The position numbers and the translations under genes were made by a program. Positions 63,201 through 64,000 of a stretch of 64,000 nucleotides of DNA are shown here, piece by piece. The DNA is from Dallia pectoralis (taxonomy: Eukaryota; Chordata; Actinopteri; Esociformes; Umbridae), in contig CM055742.1 of the NCBI GenBank assembly GCA_029465975.1, positions 3,992,365-4,056,364 of the forward strand. Reading direction: 5' to 3'. The notes beneath the pieces are model-generated. The model had not been told where the DNA came from. It did no database searches and was given only the letters and a program-made list of their open reading frames with translations. Each line of letters opens with the position of its first letter. Position 1 is the stretch's first letter.

Positions 63201-63369
63201 TGACAGTGCTGTATTTCTTCCCGTCCAGGTGAATATTGCTCTGACTCTTCTCAGTCTGCTGGCATTCATCCATCCAATCAACATCTTCTATCACTGCCGG
63301 AAACTGACCAATCAGAGGAGGGATGCGGCGGGCAGTCCGAGCGCCAAAATGGCTGAGGTCAAATTGTAG
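57273..63369 (+). CDS. slc43a3: SLC43A3, equilibrative purine nucleobase transporter (complete)
   Basis: Twelve coding exons: 57273-57471, 57859-57994, 58398-58444, 58976-59052, 60282-60374, 60847-60986, 61484-61638, 61767-61916, 62337-62444, 62585-62771, 62948-63071, 63229-63369 (stop TAG). All are in phase, 518 aa (human 491). Family landmarks: TLVTGLVECLCFAGVVFGW, SFMNNFLTLPNGYIFDRF, GGILFLITNMQVGNLFG, ITLYNGAFDSSSAVFL, AFTQLCGVLCAPWNGLIMDR, LPLQYVTFILQVLNRSFLYG and FPGVHFGKLYGLVM. SLC43A3 is a plasma-membrane MFS carrier; mammalian work assigns it adenine/purine nucleobase uptake. The large loop between the two halves (exon 7: MQEVEMTTKTEEGEEAEG) is acidic and less conserved. Odd points: exon 2 uses a weak GTTGGT donor, exon 7 has a NAGNAG acceptor, and introns 4, 6 and 8 hold minisatellites. 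AATAAA at 63391-63396 follows the stop. Confidence 0.95.
58470..58530 (+). mobile_element. Fragment of a common teleost short interspersed repeat
   Basis: TTTACATTCGAGTCATTGAG followed by GGCGGATGCCCTTATGCAG resembles the widespread fish repeat whose core I remember as TTTAGCAGACGCTTTTATCC. Diverged and short; in slc43a3 intron 3. Confidence 0.45.
59265..60080 (+). repeat. Compound minisatellite in slc43a3 intron 4
   Basis: About 0.8 kb of GTGTGTTAGGAGCTGTGTTA and GTGTGTTAGAGT units in changing order with GATGCATTAG and AAGGAGCTG variants. The block-wise higher-order pattern suggests repeated multi-unit duplications. Confidence 0.95.
61100..61470 (+). repeat. 58-bp minisatellite ending at the exon 7 acceptor of slc43a3
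   Basis: Six almost identical 58-bp units begin TTATTGTGTTTTTGGACC at 61100, 61158, 61216, 61274, 61332 and 61390. A seventh, partial one at 61448 runs straight into the TTTAAG acceptor of exon 7 (61484). The last copy supplies the polypyrimidine part of the acceptor. Confidence 0.95.
61918..62275 (+). repeat. CA-rich minisatellite in slc43a3 intron 8
   Basis: Imperfect copies of CATCTAGACACAGACACACA with CA runs of varying length, beginning at the exon 8 donor. Confidence 0.92.
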
Positions 63370-63390
63370 AGGGCAGAGCCTTAGCCAATG

Positions 63391-63396
63391 AATAAA
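63391..63396 (+). promoter_or_regulatory. Poly(A) signal of slc43a3
   Basis: AATAAA 22 bases after the stop. Later weaker motifs (ATTAAA at about 63714) could extend the 3' UTR. Confidence 0.45.
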
Positions 63397-63399
63397 AGG

Positions 63400-64000
63400 G
63401 AGACAGGAATCATTTAATGTATACATTTTTTTAATGCATACATGTTTGATTTAATATTGTATATTTTTTGGGAAACTGTTGTTCATTAATGAATATCCAT
63501 TGAAAGTATTCCCATAGATCTATTTTGTAAGCATTCATCGTGTTTTGCTTGAAAACAATTTATCATCAGTATGTTATTAAAAAACATTTCATGCCTCCTT
63601 GGGAGTTTGTAACCACAAAACACTCAAACTTGCAAATGTATAGCAAGTCGGACCCTTCAGAACTACAGAGCTTTGACCAGCAGTTGATTATGTCATAAAT
63701 GCACCTTAGGGAAAATTAAACTGTATTGATGTCTAGTTGAGAAAATCGTTCCACAGTAGAGAAAATTGGCCTGGTTCCCGTTTGCTCCTAATGCAGTCAT
63801 TAGGGTGACCTGCACAATACTGCCACCTAGAGGCCACGTTGTGTCACAGTAGTGACTGGTTGACATGCTGTTGGGAGCATTTACCCATTACCAGACTAAC
63901 AGTAGAAAGAGCCATTGAAAGCCAGCCACCCATATCCAGATGGGAGGTTTATTCTCTATGGAAACACCAGACTCAAAAGTGGGATTATAAAGAAAATATA
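63400..64000. other. Downstream flank of slc43a3
   Basis: AT-rich; possibly alternative 3' UTR. No feature recognised. Confidence 0.5.

Overview
The window is vertebrate nuclear DNA, almost certainly teleost fish. It carries intron-containing genes with GT-AG junctions, very dense (CA)n and (GACA/TACA)n microsatellites and minisatellites, and interspersed repeats of fish type. One repeat near 45.7 kb and a LINE piece near 5.8-6.3 kb resemble families common in salmoniform and esociform fishes, but I would not name a species from that. All protein calls rest on translations I spliced by hand and compared with remembered human families; nothing was searched.

Layout: (1) 1-1.86 kb (+): the 3' end of a beta-A crystallin gene, preceded by an intronic minisatellite. 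(2) 3.37-10.65 kb (-): unc93b1, complete, 12 exons, 621 aa. (3) 12.04-14.3 kb (-): timm10, two coding exons, 87 aa, with an unlabelled 50-codon ORF just upstream. (4) 14.8-23.4 kb (-): a BTB-domain gene that I read as btbd18, 8 exons, about 1,663 aa. (5) 24.8-41.8 kb (-): ctnnd1 (p120-catenin), 21 coding exons including an 18-bp microexon, with CpG-rich candidate promoters at 40.6-41.2 and 47.9-48.95 kb. (6) 53.36-55.12 kb (+): a three-finger C2H2 zinc-finger gene, 4 exons, 424 aa. (7) 57.27-63.37 kb (+): slc43a3, 12 exons, 518 aa. From memory, timm10, btbd18, ctnnd1 and slc43a3 have human homologues in or near 11q12, so the block looks like conserved synteny, while the crystallin and unc93b1 join it here.

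The genes do not form a pathway. UNC93B1 escorts nucleic-acid-sensing Toll-like receptors, TIMM10 chaperones mitochondrial inner-membrane precursors, CTNND1 stabilises cadherin, BTBD18 is a nuclear BTB protein, SLC43A3 is a purine nucleobase transporter, and the crystallin is a lens protein.

The most unusual signal is a repeated architecture: tandem repeats whose unit spans an exon/intron junction, so the splice site itself is multiplied. I count five cases in two genes. unc93b1 exon 9 has 13 copies of a 45-bp unit, each with the same exon end and a GTGAGT donor, and nine copies are open in frame. unc93b1 exon 3 has three donors in 84- and 108-bp units made partly of TTAGGG-like repeats. ctnnd1 exon 9 has an 80-bp duplication of exon end plus donor, ctnnd1 exon 6 has a duplicated acceptor, and ctnnd1 exon 8 has a decayed 51-bp series. 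This could be a local route to variable splice-site number and variable protein length.
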